From Sesamum alatum (lineage: Eukaryota; Streptophyta; Magnoliopsida; Lamiales; Pedaliaceae): 64,000 nt of DNA. Made by a program: the position numbers and the translations under genes. The notes below the pieces were generated by a model that saw nothing but the letters and a program-made list of their open reading frames with translations, was not told where the DNA came from and made no database searches. Of this stretch, positions 37,171-48,737 are shown one piece after another; the stretch's first letter is position 1, and each line of letters starts with the position of its first letter. The stretch lies in the NCBI GenBank assembly GCA_034509735.1, contig JACGWO010000012.1:21171188-21235187 (forward strand), written 5' to 3'.

Positions 37171-37177
37171 GGGGAAA

Positions 37178-37460
37178 TTATATTTTTAATCCTTATACTT
37201 TAAGTTAAATCAATTTTGGTCCCTAAATTTTTTGAGGTATGATTTTGGTTTATGATCTTTATAAATTATTACGATTTTGATCCAACCGTTAAGATAGGTT
37301 TAACGATGTTAAGAAGGAGGGTACTGGATGAATCAAAATTGTAACAATTTAAAAGATTATAAACCAAAATCATGTCTGAAAAAAATTTTAAGGACCACAA
37401 TCGTAATAATTTGTAAAAATTAAGAACCTACACTATGGTCTCAAAAAATTTAATTCATTT
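37178..37460. repeat. Degenerate foldback element
   Basis: TTTTAATCCTTATACTTTAAG and TCAATTTTGGTCC on the left are weakly mirrored by phrases on the right (AAATCATGTCTGAAA against the complement of GAGGTATGATTTTGG). It resembles the other foldback elements but is decayed, and its ends are unclear. Confidence 0.4.
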
Positions 37461-38285
37461 AAGCGTATATATATATATATATACACAAATTTTGAGCCTA
37501 TGAAAATAGTTACAACATTACAAAAATGTGGACAAGTAAATTTTAAATGAATTTAAATTAAGAGGTCCCAATATCTAAAAATGAAAACTATCTCCTCATT
37601 CTTTACCTTGAAATTTAGTATCAATACTTGAAGGTTCATAGCTCAGAATGATATGAAACCTCGCTGTTGCAACACTTTATTGTAGCCGAGAGTTTGGATT
37701 GCTTTGGACGTGAGTTGTTGCGGATTTACTGTCTTGTAGTCTGTATGCACAATGCAATGCGTCTTGATTTATTATATGTTTGTGGTGTCTTATTTCTCAT
37801 TTTGTCTTTAAGGTTCTTTTTAGAGGCCCGAGCTAGGTTTGCGGTTCACTTATATTAGGTTTGAATATCACGGGCTTTTTGGTAACTAATTTCTTAACGG
37901 CACGCATGGGTCGAATTAGTTAATTCAAAAAAAATTATATTTTATTTTGGACCAATCCATTAAAGAGTATACAACCAAATTAGGCTTGTGCTTATCGCGA
38001 ATTTAGTATTTTAAAAATATTAAAATTCATATTATTATAAACTTTAATTTAAAACTCAATTATTAATCAATTTATTTAGATTTTTAAATGTTACTTTATT
38101 TTAAACAAATTCAATTTCAACAGTCTAGTTTAATCATATTGGTAATGTCAACTCAACCAAATAGTTGAAGTAATTAAAAAATTGGGTAAATTGCAAAGGA
38201 CTCTCTTGAGATTTACCATGATTACGAATATATCTTCGTTGTTTTTCATAAAAAATAAGAGGTAGAACCAATAAAGATTTCTTTT

Positions 38286-38963
38286 GTCCTCCGCCTGTGG
38301 GTTGGTTCGTCTTGCTTGGAGGGTCTGTTAAGATCCCCCAGAAGTCGTTTGTGGTTTGGTTGGCTATTCAGGACGGATATCCACCTTAGACAAACCTTGG
38401 TTACAACATATGGGTACTCATTGTGTGTTGTGTGGGATGGCGGTGATGGAGAGCCACCAACATATGTTTTTTGATTGTGTATACTCGGCAGCCTGCCTCG
38501 GGTTGTGTCGTAAGGAGGTTCGATTTTCTTGGCCCTTTGTTGATTGGCAGTGTGGTATTGCTTGGGCAGCCAGATGGTGGCGAGGTGCTCATCTGTTGAA
38601 TGCCTTGTATCGCTCCGTTCTTGCCCGCCTTGTCTATCACTTGTGGATGGAGCGAAACTTGCGACGCTTCTAGCAACTCTTTTGTAGTCCTGAGGTTCTT
38701 TCTAGTATTATTATTGATGAGATCAGGAATACAATACTTAGCACCCCCCTCCCGGTTGCAGGTTGTTGCTACCTTTAGGGTCTGAAAAATTGCGTGGGAA
38801 CAGTGTACGTCGTGTTTGGTTAGGCGTTGATTTCTTGTTGTAACAATACATAACATGACCGTATTCCCCTGTCTACGACCGTGTGATCGAGTTTGGCATT
38901 CCGCCTTATTGTACTTGTACTCTACCTTTATATATATATGAAAGTTTACATTCCAAAAAAAAA
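38286..38963 (+). mobile_element. 5'-truncated L1-type LINE
   Basis: A 678 bp insertion ending in a poly(A) run of about 11. It is flanked by a 13 bp duplication, AAAGATTTCTTTT, at 38273-38285 and 38964-38976. It holds the last part of the LINE ORF2, and the TTTATATATATATG stretch before the tail fits a LINE 3' UTR. Severe 5' truncation is usual for such insertions. Confidence 0.88.
38341..38673 (+). pseudogene. LINE ORF2 C-terminus (zf-RVT domain), frameshifted
   Basis: The frame reads GTHCVLCGMAVMESHQHMFFDC, a C-x2-C...H-x3-F-x2-C reverse-transcriptase zinc-binding motif of plant LINE ORF2, followed by a Trp-rich tail (WWRGAHLL, VYHLWMERNLRRF) and a stop at about 38671-38673. The upstream motif SFVVWLAIQ lies in a different frame, which stops at 38386-38388. 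One base is missing near 38371 where the expected reading is ...AIQ-GRISTLDKPW. The copy is therefore dead. It has no role in the host gene set. Confidence 0.82.
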
Positions 38964-39542
38964 AAAGATTTCTTTTTCGATTCATCCCTGGCCTCATTCA
39001 GAAAAAATAAAAAAATATATATTCTACTAGAATTAATGACCGTTTAACAAATACTCTTGACAATAGTCTGTCACGATGGGATACTTGTTAGACGATCATT
39101 AATTTCAAGGAATACTTGTAATTTTTTAAATAATAAAGAGTATTTATATTTTAAAATAGCCCCTTGTAATTTATCCTTAATAATATTGCCAAAAAAAAAT
39201 TATATAAATCTAGAAAAGTTATGTATTAGCAAATTAGCTTTGAAATGCTCAAACCGTTGATCCGAATTTGATGTAGGAGTGTAGAGATCACCAGAGAAAG
39301 GGTAAACATGGAAAAGAATTACAAACACGCGTGAAAGCTCTTTCACACGTGCGAGTCAAGTGCATTCGGCTATTTCTCTACACAGTAAAGCCACCCTAGT
39401 CAGATTTCAGAGAGCAATTCTCCCAACGCCTCGCCTCCCTCTGTTCCTGTATCCAATCCGCCGTGAAATTTCTGGAGTGACGGATTGATCGTTGTTTAGC
39501 GAAGCGGCTGATCTAGATAACAATCGGAATCGGATTCGAATC

Positions 39543-42500
39543 ATGTGGAGAAGGCTAGCTATCCAGCTCCGGACACTCGGCCCGACCCGATCCGCGCTCA
39601 GGCCTACCAGGTGCGCCGGAGGGTCGACGAGTGATACGGTGAATGGCATCCGTTCGTTCGCTGCTGTTTCTCGCCATTTCAGTACTGAGTCTGGTGTGTG
39701 TCTCTGCTCGCTTAACCCTAATTTATTTCATTTAAAAAAATAATAATAATAATTCTGTGCGTGTGTTTATAAATGTGATTTGGATTGGCGTGTCTGTTAT
39801 TTGAGGTGATTTTGTGAGGATTATATTGATGGGTGATGATAAATGCTACTTTCGGTTGTGTTTAGTGGGGAATGTGACTGCAAAAAGAGTTGAGGACGTA
39901 ATGCCAATTGCTACTGGTCATGAGCGGGAAGAGCTCGAAGCGGAGCTGCAAGTTAGTATTTCATTGTCTTTGTTTTTTTTGGTTTTGGACCTTGTTTATT
40001 GAAGCGATATTTTGGTTGTTTAGTTAATTTAGTTTTTGTGCTCATTTTTGTTCAATTGTTTTGATTAGGGAAAGGATCTTCTGGAAATCAACTACCCAGC
40101 GGGTCCCTTTGGAACGAAGGTCAGTTTTATATTTTGTGTTTTTCTTTGCTAATTGAGGATTTTGAGTTGGTATTAGTTGCCTTTAGCTAATGATAACGTG
40201 TTCAATATAAGTAAAAAGCTGCCATATTGCACGGGAATTGCATGGCTGTTTAAAATTTAATTAAATGTTCAACGTTACATACATGGACTGGGACTAAGTA
40301 GCAATGTAGACGATATGGCACATAACACATTAGTCAATTGTAGTTATCTGCTGCCCGAAACTAGAAATTTCAAACAGGGAGGAATAGACATTACAGTTGT
40401 GATTAATAGTATGTGTGTATTTATTTATGCTTGGATGCTATTCTTTTCTGCAATTTTATTCCTTGGATATTTGTTCATCATCCTTTCTGTTGTCTTTGTT
40501 CATAGAAGCCATTCTAGCTTAGGCACTGAACCTTTTACTGTTGTGTATTTGAGAATATTGGTTTTCCTAGTATTAGAGCTACTTCATCGAGTTTGATGTT
40601 TTTAATGTGATTTTGCTTGGATTCTATGAAGATTCCCTCGTCAGCACTATGTGTTGCTTTTGTGTTTGATTTGCCTAGTTTTGTGGAAGTAAAGAACACA
40701 TTGCCCTTGTGTGAGGTGTGGTGGGGTTGGGAACATAGAGCAAAACACTATATCCCGTGAATTTTGCATTACAAAGAGCTTAGATTCACAAAGTTCTTGT
40801 TCCTTCTGGCAATTAACATTTGCATTTGCCAAACTGAAAAGGACTTGTACAATTGAAAGCTGCTACTTGTCCTTTTAGGTGCACTTATTTTAGCTTAGAG
40901 ATATAATTCCTTATGTCTTCATGTGGCCTACAGGTTTGCTATGCTCGTCTGAATTTTCTTAGCCACTTTTTTAGAAATGGATCTCGACGTTGTATAATAC
41001 CGATTTCTTTTGAAAAATGTGGTGTATGTATTTTGTTTAATATATATTGATGAATTATGTCTAGTTCCTAAAAGGATATATTTTGTGAAAGAAGACAATT
41101 GCGACTAAATGCAGCTAGTGAGACAGGATCCCTTGGTTTGAGGTAAACTGCATATACGCGCCTCTTACACATGAAGCAAATGAAGTATCCCTACATTGCT
41201 TTATGATGTGAACTCGGCAATGTGGGTGTTTGAAATAGAGAAATGTGAATGGAGAGAGAATTTATTTTGACTTCAAATAAGAAGTGATGAACTAGGAGAA
41301 GGAATCTGAAATGAAGAAGGAAGTTGTTTCTGTTTATATGATAACTGATATTTTTGGAGATGCTATCACCGCTCATTTTTGTTTTTCTTTTAATACTTTT
41401 TTACGTGTTTTACAATTTTATGATCACAAAGATTGAGATCAAGGAATAAGTGGTTAAACAACTAATGTCTAGCTGACTACCAATCTGTAATGGTTAAGGG
41501 AATAAACACTCTGAGTATCTTCTGAGAAATAGTCACTTACATTTCTTTTTCAATTCATGACTCGTCTCATTCGAAAACTTCGATTTGGACCTGCAGAAAT
41601 CAATAGAAAGAGAATTTTCCTTCTGAGCAAATCTGTACTCGTACTTACATTTCTCTTCTTAAATCAGTTAAGAATTCTGAATAATCATATTACCTCGATC
41701 ATACCGAATTGGTCACTGCTTCTTTGGGTGCTGCTGGATTTTCACTGTCTTAGTTTTTATTATAAAATCGTTGTCAATATTCCTTTTCTTCATTTGAAAT
41801 GCATGCATAGGAGAACTAACATTTTTTGCCCCTGCTTGTCTGCAGGAATCACCTGCTGTGATTAAGTCTTATTATGACAAAAGAATTGTGGGATGCCCCG
41901 GAGCTGAAGGCGGTAAGGCTTTAGGTGCTTAGGTGTAAGACTCACAAATTTTCTTTTAGTTCCGCCCATCTGAATTTTGATCATTTGTTCCCCCACTCAA
42001 TATTTAACAGAGGATGAGCATGATGTTGTTTGGTTCTGGCTAGAGAAGGGCAAGCCACATGAGTGCCCAGTATGCTCGCAGTACTTCGTGGTAAGTACAT
42101 AAGACCTTTCATTGACTAGCATAGATTGGTGAAGATGTGGAGATTATATAGTGAATGTGGACTATACTGCTTTTAATTGCGTTGATAGTCAGACATGAGA
42201 ATCATAATTGCTTGAGAAAGCTATTTAGTAAATCCAAGTATGGTTTGTCCTCGTGATGCCTAGGGAGCCTCATTTACTTAGTTATACACCAAGTCCACAC
42301 TGTTGCACACTCACAACACAGATATTGTGAGCATGGTGGCGAACAGCTTGTGTTTTAAATTCTAGAGAATAATAAAATAGTGTTGAAAACCTCTTAAGGT
42401 TGTGTTGTGTATGTTGATATCTGGTGAAAATTGCTTGCAGTCGAAACAAGTTGAAACCAGATAGTTGCAATTTAGATGGATAAGAAGCTGAAATCAATCT

Positions 42501-42855
42501 TCACCACATAAATTTAGTAGGTTGCCTTTTGTGTTTGTTTCGTTATGTTTAATTTGTGATGCATTCAAAGGCATGGGTTAGGTTTGCTTCTAGCTTTAGC
42601 TTATTTTTGGCTGTAAACCCTATGAAGTCATTTGTGAATATCTGCTGCATTAATCAATATTTTGTGGATGTCACTTGTTATGTGATGTTTGCGACCTCTG
42701 TTTTCTTGGTATATCTCTGTCCGCGTTGAGAGTGCCCCTTGGTGTTATTTCCATCAAAATGCTTACAGCCTGTTCTTGGTTGACAGTTGGAAGTGGTTGG
42801 CCCCGGCGGACCTCCTGATGGACATGGAGACGATGAGGATGATCATCATCACTAA
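39543..42855 (+). CDS. COX5B: Cytochrome c oxidase subunit 5b, mitochondrial, 167 aa
   Basis: Six exons: 39543-39693, 39866-39951, 40069-40119, 41846-41912, 42011-42090, 42787-42855 (504 nt), all GT-AG. It is a nuclear-encoded structural subunit of complex IV on the matrix side. Seen: an Arg-rich mitochondrial presequence (MWRRLAIQLRTLGPTRSALR...), the plant-typical KRVEDVMPIATGHEREELEA (about 57-76), then SYYDKRIVGCPG, the signature DVVWFWLEKGK and the zinc-site CPVC (Cys137, Cys140). Only one cysteine (Cys113) occupies the site where animal COX5B has C-x-C. The acidic tail ends GDDEDDHHH. Length is close to the Arabidopsis proteins (about 170-176 aa). No damage is seen. The 1.7 kb intron 3 shows no clear transposon. 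Confidence 0.95.
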
Positions 42856-43460
42856 AAATACTCGGCAATTTGCTGCCAGAATAAGATCTGGGGACAGGAC
42901 GAGCGAACTTTGTAAAATTCTTCAGGTTTTTTCAAAAGCTTATTTGTTTTGCGAACATTTTGATGGGAACTATGGTTTTAGGTTGCTTTTGCAACAATTT
43001 AACCCATTTCTCGATGGTGGTTTTTTTTTCGGATTTAATGACATAGGGTAGCCATCCATTAGAAATATGGATTTCACCCTTTCTCCTCTAGGATACAATA
43101 ATTGATGGCAACATTCAGTTCACTCAAGCCACTTCGATTGTTTCTGCAAACACGAGACGATCTTATTCTCTATTATTCTACCTTCCAAATGCATTATCAA
43201 ATGAGGTTAAGCTTTTTGTTAATGCATATTTCTTCAGTTAGCGTGGAGGAGGTGAGATCTCAACTGTCTCATAATGGCTTTACCTGAATTCCAGCAGGGA
43301 CTACCAGGCGTAGGAAACTGGTAAATCTTAGTATTGGTTAGTTGAATAACTGTTTTGCTAATGAACAACTAACTCAATCAGGAAGTGAGAAATGCTTCAG
43401 TGGTGGCCATTTTATTAGAGGTTTGTAATGTAAGTTTTGAGATTAGCCATATTGTTATTT
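42856..43460 (+). other. 3' region of the COX5b gene
   Basis: The sequence after the stop is less AT-rich for about 500 bp, and TTTGTAATGTAAGTTTTG lies near 43420. I take the first few hundred bases as 3' UTR. A 61-codon frame at 43102 has no recognisable content. Confidence 0.4.
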
Positions 43461-43464
43461 GGAT

Positions 43465-44345
43465 TAATTACACTTAGGGCCCGTTTGCATGGGTTGATAC
43501 TTCAAGATTAAGAGCCCCGGGTGCAATCATGGGGGCTTGGTACAGCCTGAACAAAATGGCTAATACGTCATCTTATAAAATGTTTGAGAGCTTATGCGAT
43601 GCTATAAAACATTTGGTAATTTTTGTAAGATGTTTGAGAGCTTACATATTCTAAAAATAAGATGTTAGTTACCTGAAGAAAAGTAAGTAGTTGCTAACTT
43701 ATTTTTTAGATACAAATTCCTTCAATTAATTATAAATATGTCATTAACATTTTAATCTTTTATCTAAACATTTTATGAATTTATTTTTAAAGTAAGATCT
43801 AACGTGTTATAAGTTCTAGAAACATTTTATAAAATGTATGGACTTAAAAGATCTTTTAAATAAGTTCGCAAAACAACCCTTTTAATTTAGCCTAACCCAC
43901 CTGGTGTTATGTCTATTTTGTCCCTGAAAGGATTCAAAAGAATAGTTTTAAGGCCAATTTGATTGATTTTAAGTTATTATCTCAAAATTTTATCCTATCA
44001 AGTAAAAGACAACTCATTTTATAAAATTTTTAATCCACTTTGGTAAACATTATATGAAATCTATTAAATTATCTTATTCCACATATTTTGTTCATCTGGA
44101 TCCTATCAACCAATTGTTCCACACAAAAAAGTAAACAACCCTTTGAATCCCATCTGTAAATTTCAAGTTCCACACAAAAAAGTAAACAACCCTTTGAATC
44201 CCATCTGAAAATATGAAATTTACAATTTTCTCATAAAACTTGAAAATTGCACTTACATCCCAATTAGACAATAATTCATTTACATCCATAGGACATAAAA
44301 TACTGGCGCGGTATCAACAAAAAATTGAAGTGAGTTTTTAATTTG
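43465..44345. repeat. Composite of degraded MITE sequence
   Basis: GATTAATTACACTTAG at 43463, continuing directly into GGGCCCGTTTGCATGGGTT, looks like one foldback MITE end interrupted by a GGGC-GTTTG type element. Repeated ATAAAATGTTTGAGAGCTTA phrases match the arms of the 17666-18506 MITE. Boundaries are not resolved. Confidence 0.4.
44115..44218. repeat. 52 bp tandem duplication
   Basis: Units begin GTTCCACACAAAAAAGTAAA at 44115 and 44167 and run to ATCCCATCTG, with only spacer differences. Confidence 0.85.
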
Positions 44346-45077
44346 ATTTTACCTCTCATAATCATGCAAAAAATTTATTACATTTTATGTACACTTGAAG
44401 TGAATTATAAATCGCTGAAAGTGTAATTGCTGATATCCTAAAATCAATAAATTCCTGTGTCATTCCAAACTGTGAATAAATTCCGGAGAATATGGGTTGG
44501 AGATCAGATTAATTAAGAGAGAATGATTAAAAAGACAGCTTTTTCACGTGTCAAGAAAAATGAGTTCACTGATTCTATGGGAATATAATAATTACAGTTG
44601 ATTTATATTTATACATATTATTTCTGTTTCATTTTTGTTATTTTGGTAGGTATTATTTAGGAATTTGATGGTTAGGAGAATTAATTAATTAATTATTATT
44701 TTATTTATATGTTTGTTCTATGAGGATTAATGAATTTAGCACATCAAGATTTGGGCAACTATATTCATTGATATCGAGTCAATTCAATCGTAGACTGAAA
44801 TTGAGATAGCATATAATTAACTATGTTCAGATTTTGATTTGAATCCTTTTTGTCTTCTTGGTTTTACCTTTTTTGGTTTTCTTTTTTTTATCAGCGGAAC
44901 ATAATATTTGTGTGCATATAATTTGATAGATACGTCATATATTTTAAAAAACAAGAATCAATATATAATATTAAAAATGGAGCAAATGATGAATATGAAT
45001 GAAAGTAGAGTGCACAGTGGCGATAAAAGATTATGCAGACCATTTAAAATAAATATAAGTATTATATTAGTACATAT

Positions 45078-45749
45078 TAGAGGTGGCAAATGAGTGTGTT
45101 AGGTTTATGATGGGTTGGGTCCAAAATGAGTTCGAATGTATGGGTTAGAACAACGCACGGTCGCCCAGACTTGGGGGTGACGACCCCTTGTGTGGAGGGC
45201 CACGGTGGGGTGGGGACGGGGTTGATTTTTATTAAATTTATTTTTTAAATAATAATTTTATTTTTTATAATATATATTTAAAATTAGTTAAATCAAAACT
45301 TTTGATTTTTTGTTTTATAAATTTAAATTCAACGGTCAAGATTAATTGGTTGGATCTAATGGTTATGGTATAATAAATAAAAATCCAACGATCATTAAAA
45401 TAAAGAATAATATATAATAAATAAGAGCGTCACAACCAATTTGTCAAAAAGTTAACGCTGTTAGTGGTTTTTAACGGAGGGGGTTATTGAGCTGATTTTT
45501 ATAAAATACATGAGGGGTTTTTTGCCTATTTATAAAATAGAGGGGATTTTTTAACCGACTTTTTAAAATATAGGGAGATTTTATGCTTTTTAGCCAAAAT
45601 TTAAACATAACAAAACCCATTTAGGATCTATTAAAATCCATATTGAACTCATAATAGTTTAATTTACTTCAAATTCAACCCAAACCAAAATTGTTAAACT
45701 CAATCTAACCCAAAATTTGGTATTTGGGTTGGAACCCATGCCACCACTA
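45078..45749. mobile_element. Non-autonomous hAT element
   Basis: Ends are TAGAGGTGGCAAATGAG and, complemented from the right, TAGTGGTGGCATGGGTT. Subterminal GGGTTGGGTCC motifs are present. Flanks GTACATAT (45070-45077) and GTATAATT (45750-45757) agree at only 5 of 8, so the duplication is decayed. Length is 672 bp. A GC-rich patch at 45150-45225 is unlike its surroundings. No transposase remains. Confidence 0.65.
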
Positions 45750-45764
45750 GTATAATTAATACTT

Positions 45765-46863
45765 GGCCGAATCTCGTTGTAAGTCACCCATTTCTTGTTT
45801 TTGTCCCATTTTAGTCCCTCATCTTTTAAATGCACTTTATCAGTCCTTTATTTCTTGAAAGTGTTCCATTAAAGTCTTTGATTGTTAGATTTAATGAAAT
45901 CTAACTTATAAAAGATGGAATATTCCATAGGAAATGGGTAAAATTGGACAAATTCAAATTTCTATGTTATTCATTTATAAAATATTTATCTAATCGTATT
46001 ATAATCTTATTTGCATGAAAAAAATATAATTTTTTTTAAAAAATCACAAGACTATATGTAAAATAAATGTCATGCAATTTTCCCCATAATGAAATATAAA
46101 TATCACTTGCAAAAAAATAAGTTTCAAATGTGATTATAATGATATCACATCATGTACTATAATTTATTTTGCATTAAAAAAATCAATATATCAATTTGTC
46201 ACTAATGATGACAAAATTATTTGTATGTTTAATATCATGTACTTTTTCTAACTTTGGTAGTATCTTTTTTTTTCTTCATAAGTTATTGTCTCACAACACT
46301 TTGCAAAAATTTTAATGTAACACACCGTTTAAATAGCTTAACAAAGTCGGCACTAATTGAAAGTCCACCTGCACTAACGGTAGTTTCTATTGAGCCTATC
46401 CCTGCAATTATACTTTGCAGACTTTGAACCACCTAAAATAAAATCTGACATAAGTAAACTAAAAATTACTAAGTATGTGCACCAATGCATGCCCTGCATT
46501 AATCTTTAAAATTTTTCAACATTTTTAGCATATTTAGTAAGCTGGGATACTTTGTGATGACATTTACTTTATATAAGTCTTGTGATTTTGTGAAATTTTA
46601 TGTAGTTTTTTTCATGCAAATAAGATTATAATACATTACGTAAATATTTTATGAAATAATAATATAGGAATTTGATTTTTTTTAATTTTACCCTTTTTCA
46701 ATAAAATATTCCCTCCTTTATAATTTAGATTTTGTTAAATTTAACGATTAACGATTTTAATGGGACAAATTTAAAAAATATGGAACTGCTAAAGTGCATT
46801 TGAAAAACGAGAAACTAAAGTGAGACAAAAACAAAGGACGGGAAACTAACAACGAGATTTGGC
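45765..46863. mobile_element. Large foldback Mutator-like element, 1.1 kb
   Basis: Long arms: GGCCGAATCTCGTTGTAAGT at the left and, complemented from the right, GCCAAATCTCGTTGTTAGT. The match continues about 80 bp (TTTTTGTCCCATTTTAGTCC against TTTTTGTCTCACTTTAGTTT). Flanks ATTAATACTT (45755-45764) and ATTAATATTT (46864-46873) match at 9 of 10. It is non-coding and directly abuts the hAT element at 45078-45749. Confidence 0.8.
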
Positions 46864-46874
46864 ATTAATATTTT

Positions 46875-47400
46875 AAAATTTGATATTGCGACTTAACCGT
46901 AAGTCGTGGTAGAAGTGGCGTTCTTTGTGTTATGACCAACATTCGGAAATGAAGAAGCTAACTTTATCTATTAGGTCAAGACCTAATCGATATTTGTTGG
47001 TCGTATGTGTGTATTGTGTGGCGTCCTATTCCAGTTTGTGGGCGGGGGACTCCGTTGAACATTAAGATTAAGACCTGCCTTACTGAGTTGGTCTTTAACT
47101 AACACGACTCTAAAATTCAAAGGCACAAAATGGAAAATAGAGAGTTCAAGATTGGATTGGTGCTAACTTTTCTTGTCTTCTGGAATTTTATCCCTTCTAG
47201 TAAGATGGTATGGTTGGACTTGGTAAACATCCCACACTGAAAATCACATTCAACAATAAATACCAATGGATAAACAAACCGACCATGGATGAGAAACAAA
47301 CAGAAAGAAGCTTCAAGAGTTCAAAAATGAAAAAAGATTTGGGCTCAAAAAACTACCGTTCCGTGAAACAGACAACGCATTGTACAGCAATTGAGGATTC
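46875..47400. other. Region downstream of the DUF1644 gene
   Basis: No gene is recognised. The right part is presumably the 3' UTR of the minus-strand gene ending at 47401. Around 46910-47100 the sequence is less AT-rich, with no identifiable product. Confidence 0.4.
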
Positions 47401-48699
47401 TTATCCTTCGCGGTTTCTGAAACTAGAATGCGGATGCCTTGAAGAGCCAGGTAGATATCTAGTAGCAGAACGTCTCTCACGAGGTGCAGCTTCTGTACGA
47501 TAGTACCTCGTGTTTGCCCTTGAACTTAAGGGGTCATATTCTCTTTGATGGCTTGATCTTGTTCTTGAACTTGCTGGGGCATTCTCCCTGTGATAACTAG
47601 ATCTTGACCTTGAAATAGTTGAGCTGTATTCCCTGGGATAACTCGATCTTGCCCGGGCATTTGCATTTCCCCTGTGATAACTTGATCTTGGACTTGAAAT
47701 GGTTGATCCATTTCCTCGGTGGTAAATCGATCTTGACCTTAAATTTGTCACATCATTTTCTCTGCGATAAGATAATCGTGACCTTGAAATGGTTGCACCA
47801 TTTTCACTTTGATAACTTGATCTTGACCTTGAGCTTGCCAAGGGATTTCCTATTTCATTACTTGACCTTGAACCTGCATTGGTGGACACAGCTATCCTCT
47901 GGAGTCTGTCACTACTTCTTGAGCTACCAGAGTCCATCATCTCCTCCTCAGGAGATGTATACAAACTAAAGAACGATAAAGAGAGCCCACTAAACATTTC
48001 GTCTATCAATTCGTCCTCAATGTCGGACATTCCACTTGGGAAGTCGAAAAAGCTTCCATCACTCCACAAATCATCTTCACCCCATTCATCCCAGCTGGGC
48101 CAACCATCCCAGTCATACTCAATATCTGACTGGTGTGCAAGTGCATCCTCAATTTCCCTTTGTTGCTCCAACACTGCCCAATTTGATTGCCGGGTTGGGC
48201 TGGCCTCCGATGGTCGCTCATAGGGGTGCTCGAGTCTAGCATGCTTCCTTAGCTCGGGATAATTTCCACTAAAACTACATGTTTCTAGAGAACAGCTTCT
48301 CATTTTGGAATTCATGAATGTCCGTGCTTGCTGTATGACATCCCATCCAGTTATGACCCCCCGGCAAAGGGGGCAGGCAAGCTCAGATTGCTGTTCTCCA
48401 AGTAGAGATGATGCAGCAGCTGACTTGCGGAACTGATCAAGACAGTTGGAATGTCGATAGCTTGTGTCACAGATGAAAGGACGACAACCTTTCTCCCGAG
48501 AAGAACAAAGCAACAAGACAGCATTGTGTGGGTGATCCATGCAAATGGGGCATCGAGCCTCTTCCCATTCTCTTTCATCCCCAACTTGAGGGGAGGAGCT
48601 GTCACAATTTTTGCGATCTGAAATCTTAGAGCTGCAAGAATAAGGAGACACGGTAGTCCTGTCAAAAGACGAGGAATTCACCCTTCTATCTTTTGGCAT
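47401..48699 (-). CDS. DUF1644 RING-like zinc-finger protein, 432 aa
   Basis: Single coding exon of 432 codons. Seen: a zinc-binding block starting ARCPICMDHPHNAVLLLCSS (about 49-67), then GCRPFICDTSYRHSNCLDQF, CPLCRG (about 109-114), a C2H2-like CSLETCSFSG...HARLEH (about 136-157), an acidic Trp-rich stretch (DWDGWPSWDEWGEDD), and a tail of about eight 15-residue repeats rich in RSRSSYHREN (about 275-405). The first part matches plant DUF1644 proteins, some of which are stress-induced; their molecular role is not settled. The repeat tail is unusual in that it looks like an RS domain. The start is the first ATG after an in-frame stop. A 5' UTR intron (about 48738-49628, donor GTACGTCG, acceptor GTGCAG) is likely. 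Confidence 0.9.
   Translation of the reverse strand: MPKDRRVNSSSFDRTTVSPYSCSSKISDRKNCDSSSPQVGDEREWEEARCPICMDHPHNAVLLLCSSREKGCRPFICDTSYRHSNCLDQFRKSAAASSLLGEQQSELACPLCRGVITGWDVIQQARTFMNSKMRSCSLETCSFSGNYPELRKHARLEHPYERPSEASPTRQSNWAVLEQQREIEDALAHQSDIEYDWDGWPSWDEWGEDDLWSDGSFFDFPSGMSDIEDELIDEMFSGLSLSFFSLYTSPEEEMMDSGSSRSSDRLQRIAVSTNAGSRSSNEIGNPLASSRSRSSYQSENGATISRSRLSYRRENDVTNLRSRSIYHRGNGSTISSPRSSYHRGNANARARSSYPREYSSTISRSRSSYHRENAPASSRTRSSHQREYDPLSSRANTRYYRTEAAPRERRSATRYLPGSSRHPHSSFRNREG
47520..47829 (-). repeat. 45 bp repeats encoding an Arg/Ser-rich tail
   Basis: Within the DUF1644 coding region, seven to eight imperfect 45 bp units each encode about 15 residues of the form RSRSSYHREN-x-x-x-I-S. 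On the plus strand they show as repeated TAACTTGATCTTG/TAACTAGATCTTGAC phrases. Copy divergence suggests the array is not very recent. One unit is shortened by two codons, which keeps the frame. Confidence 0.85.
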
Positions 48700-48737
48700 T
48701 TTGAGAAGCCAAGAAACTATTAGATCTATGTTTTCTT

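Noticed and set aside
38401..38997. 198-codon minus-strand frame
   Set aside because: It lies antisense to the LINE zf-RVT sequence and has no domain of its own. It is a shadow.
44092..44289. 65-codon minus-strand frame with a duplicated segment
   Set aside because: It is created by the 52 bp tandem duplication in MITE-derived DNA.
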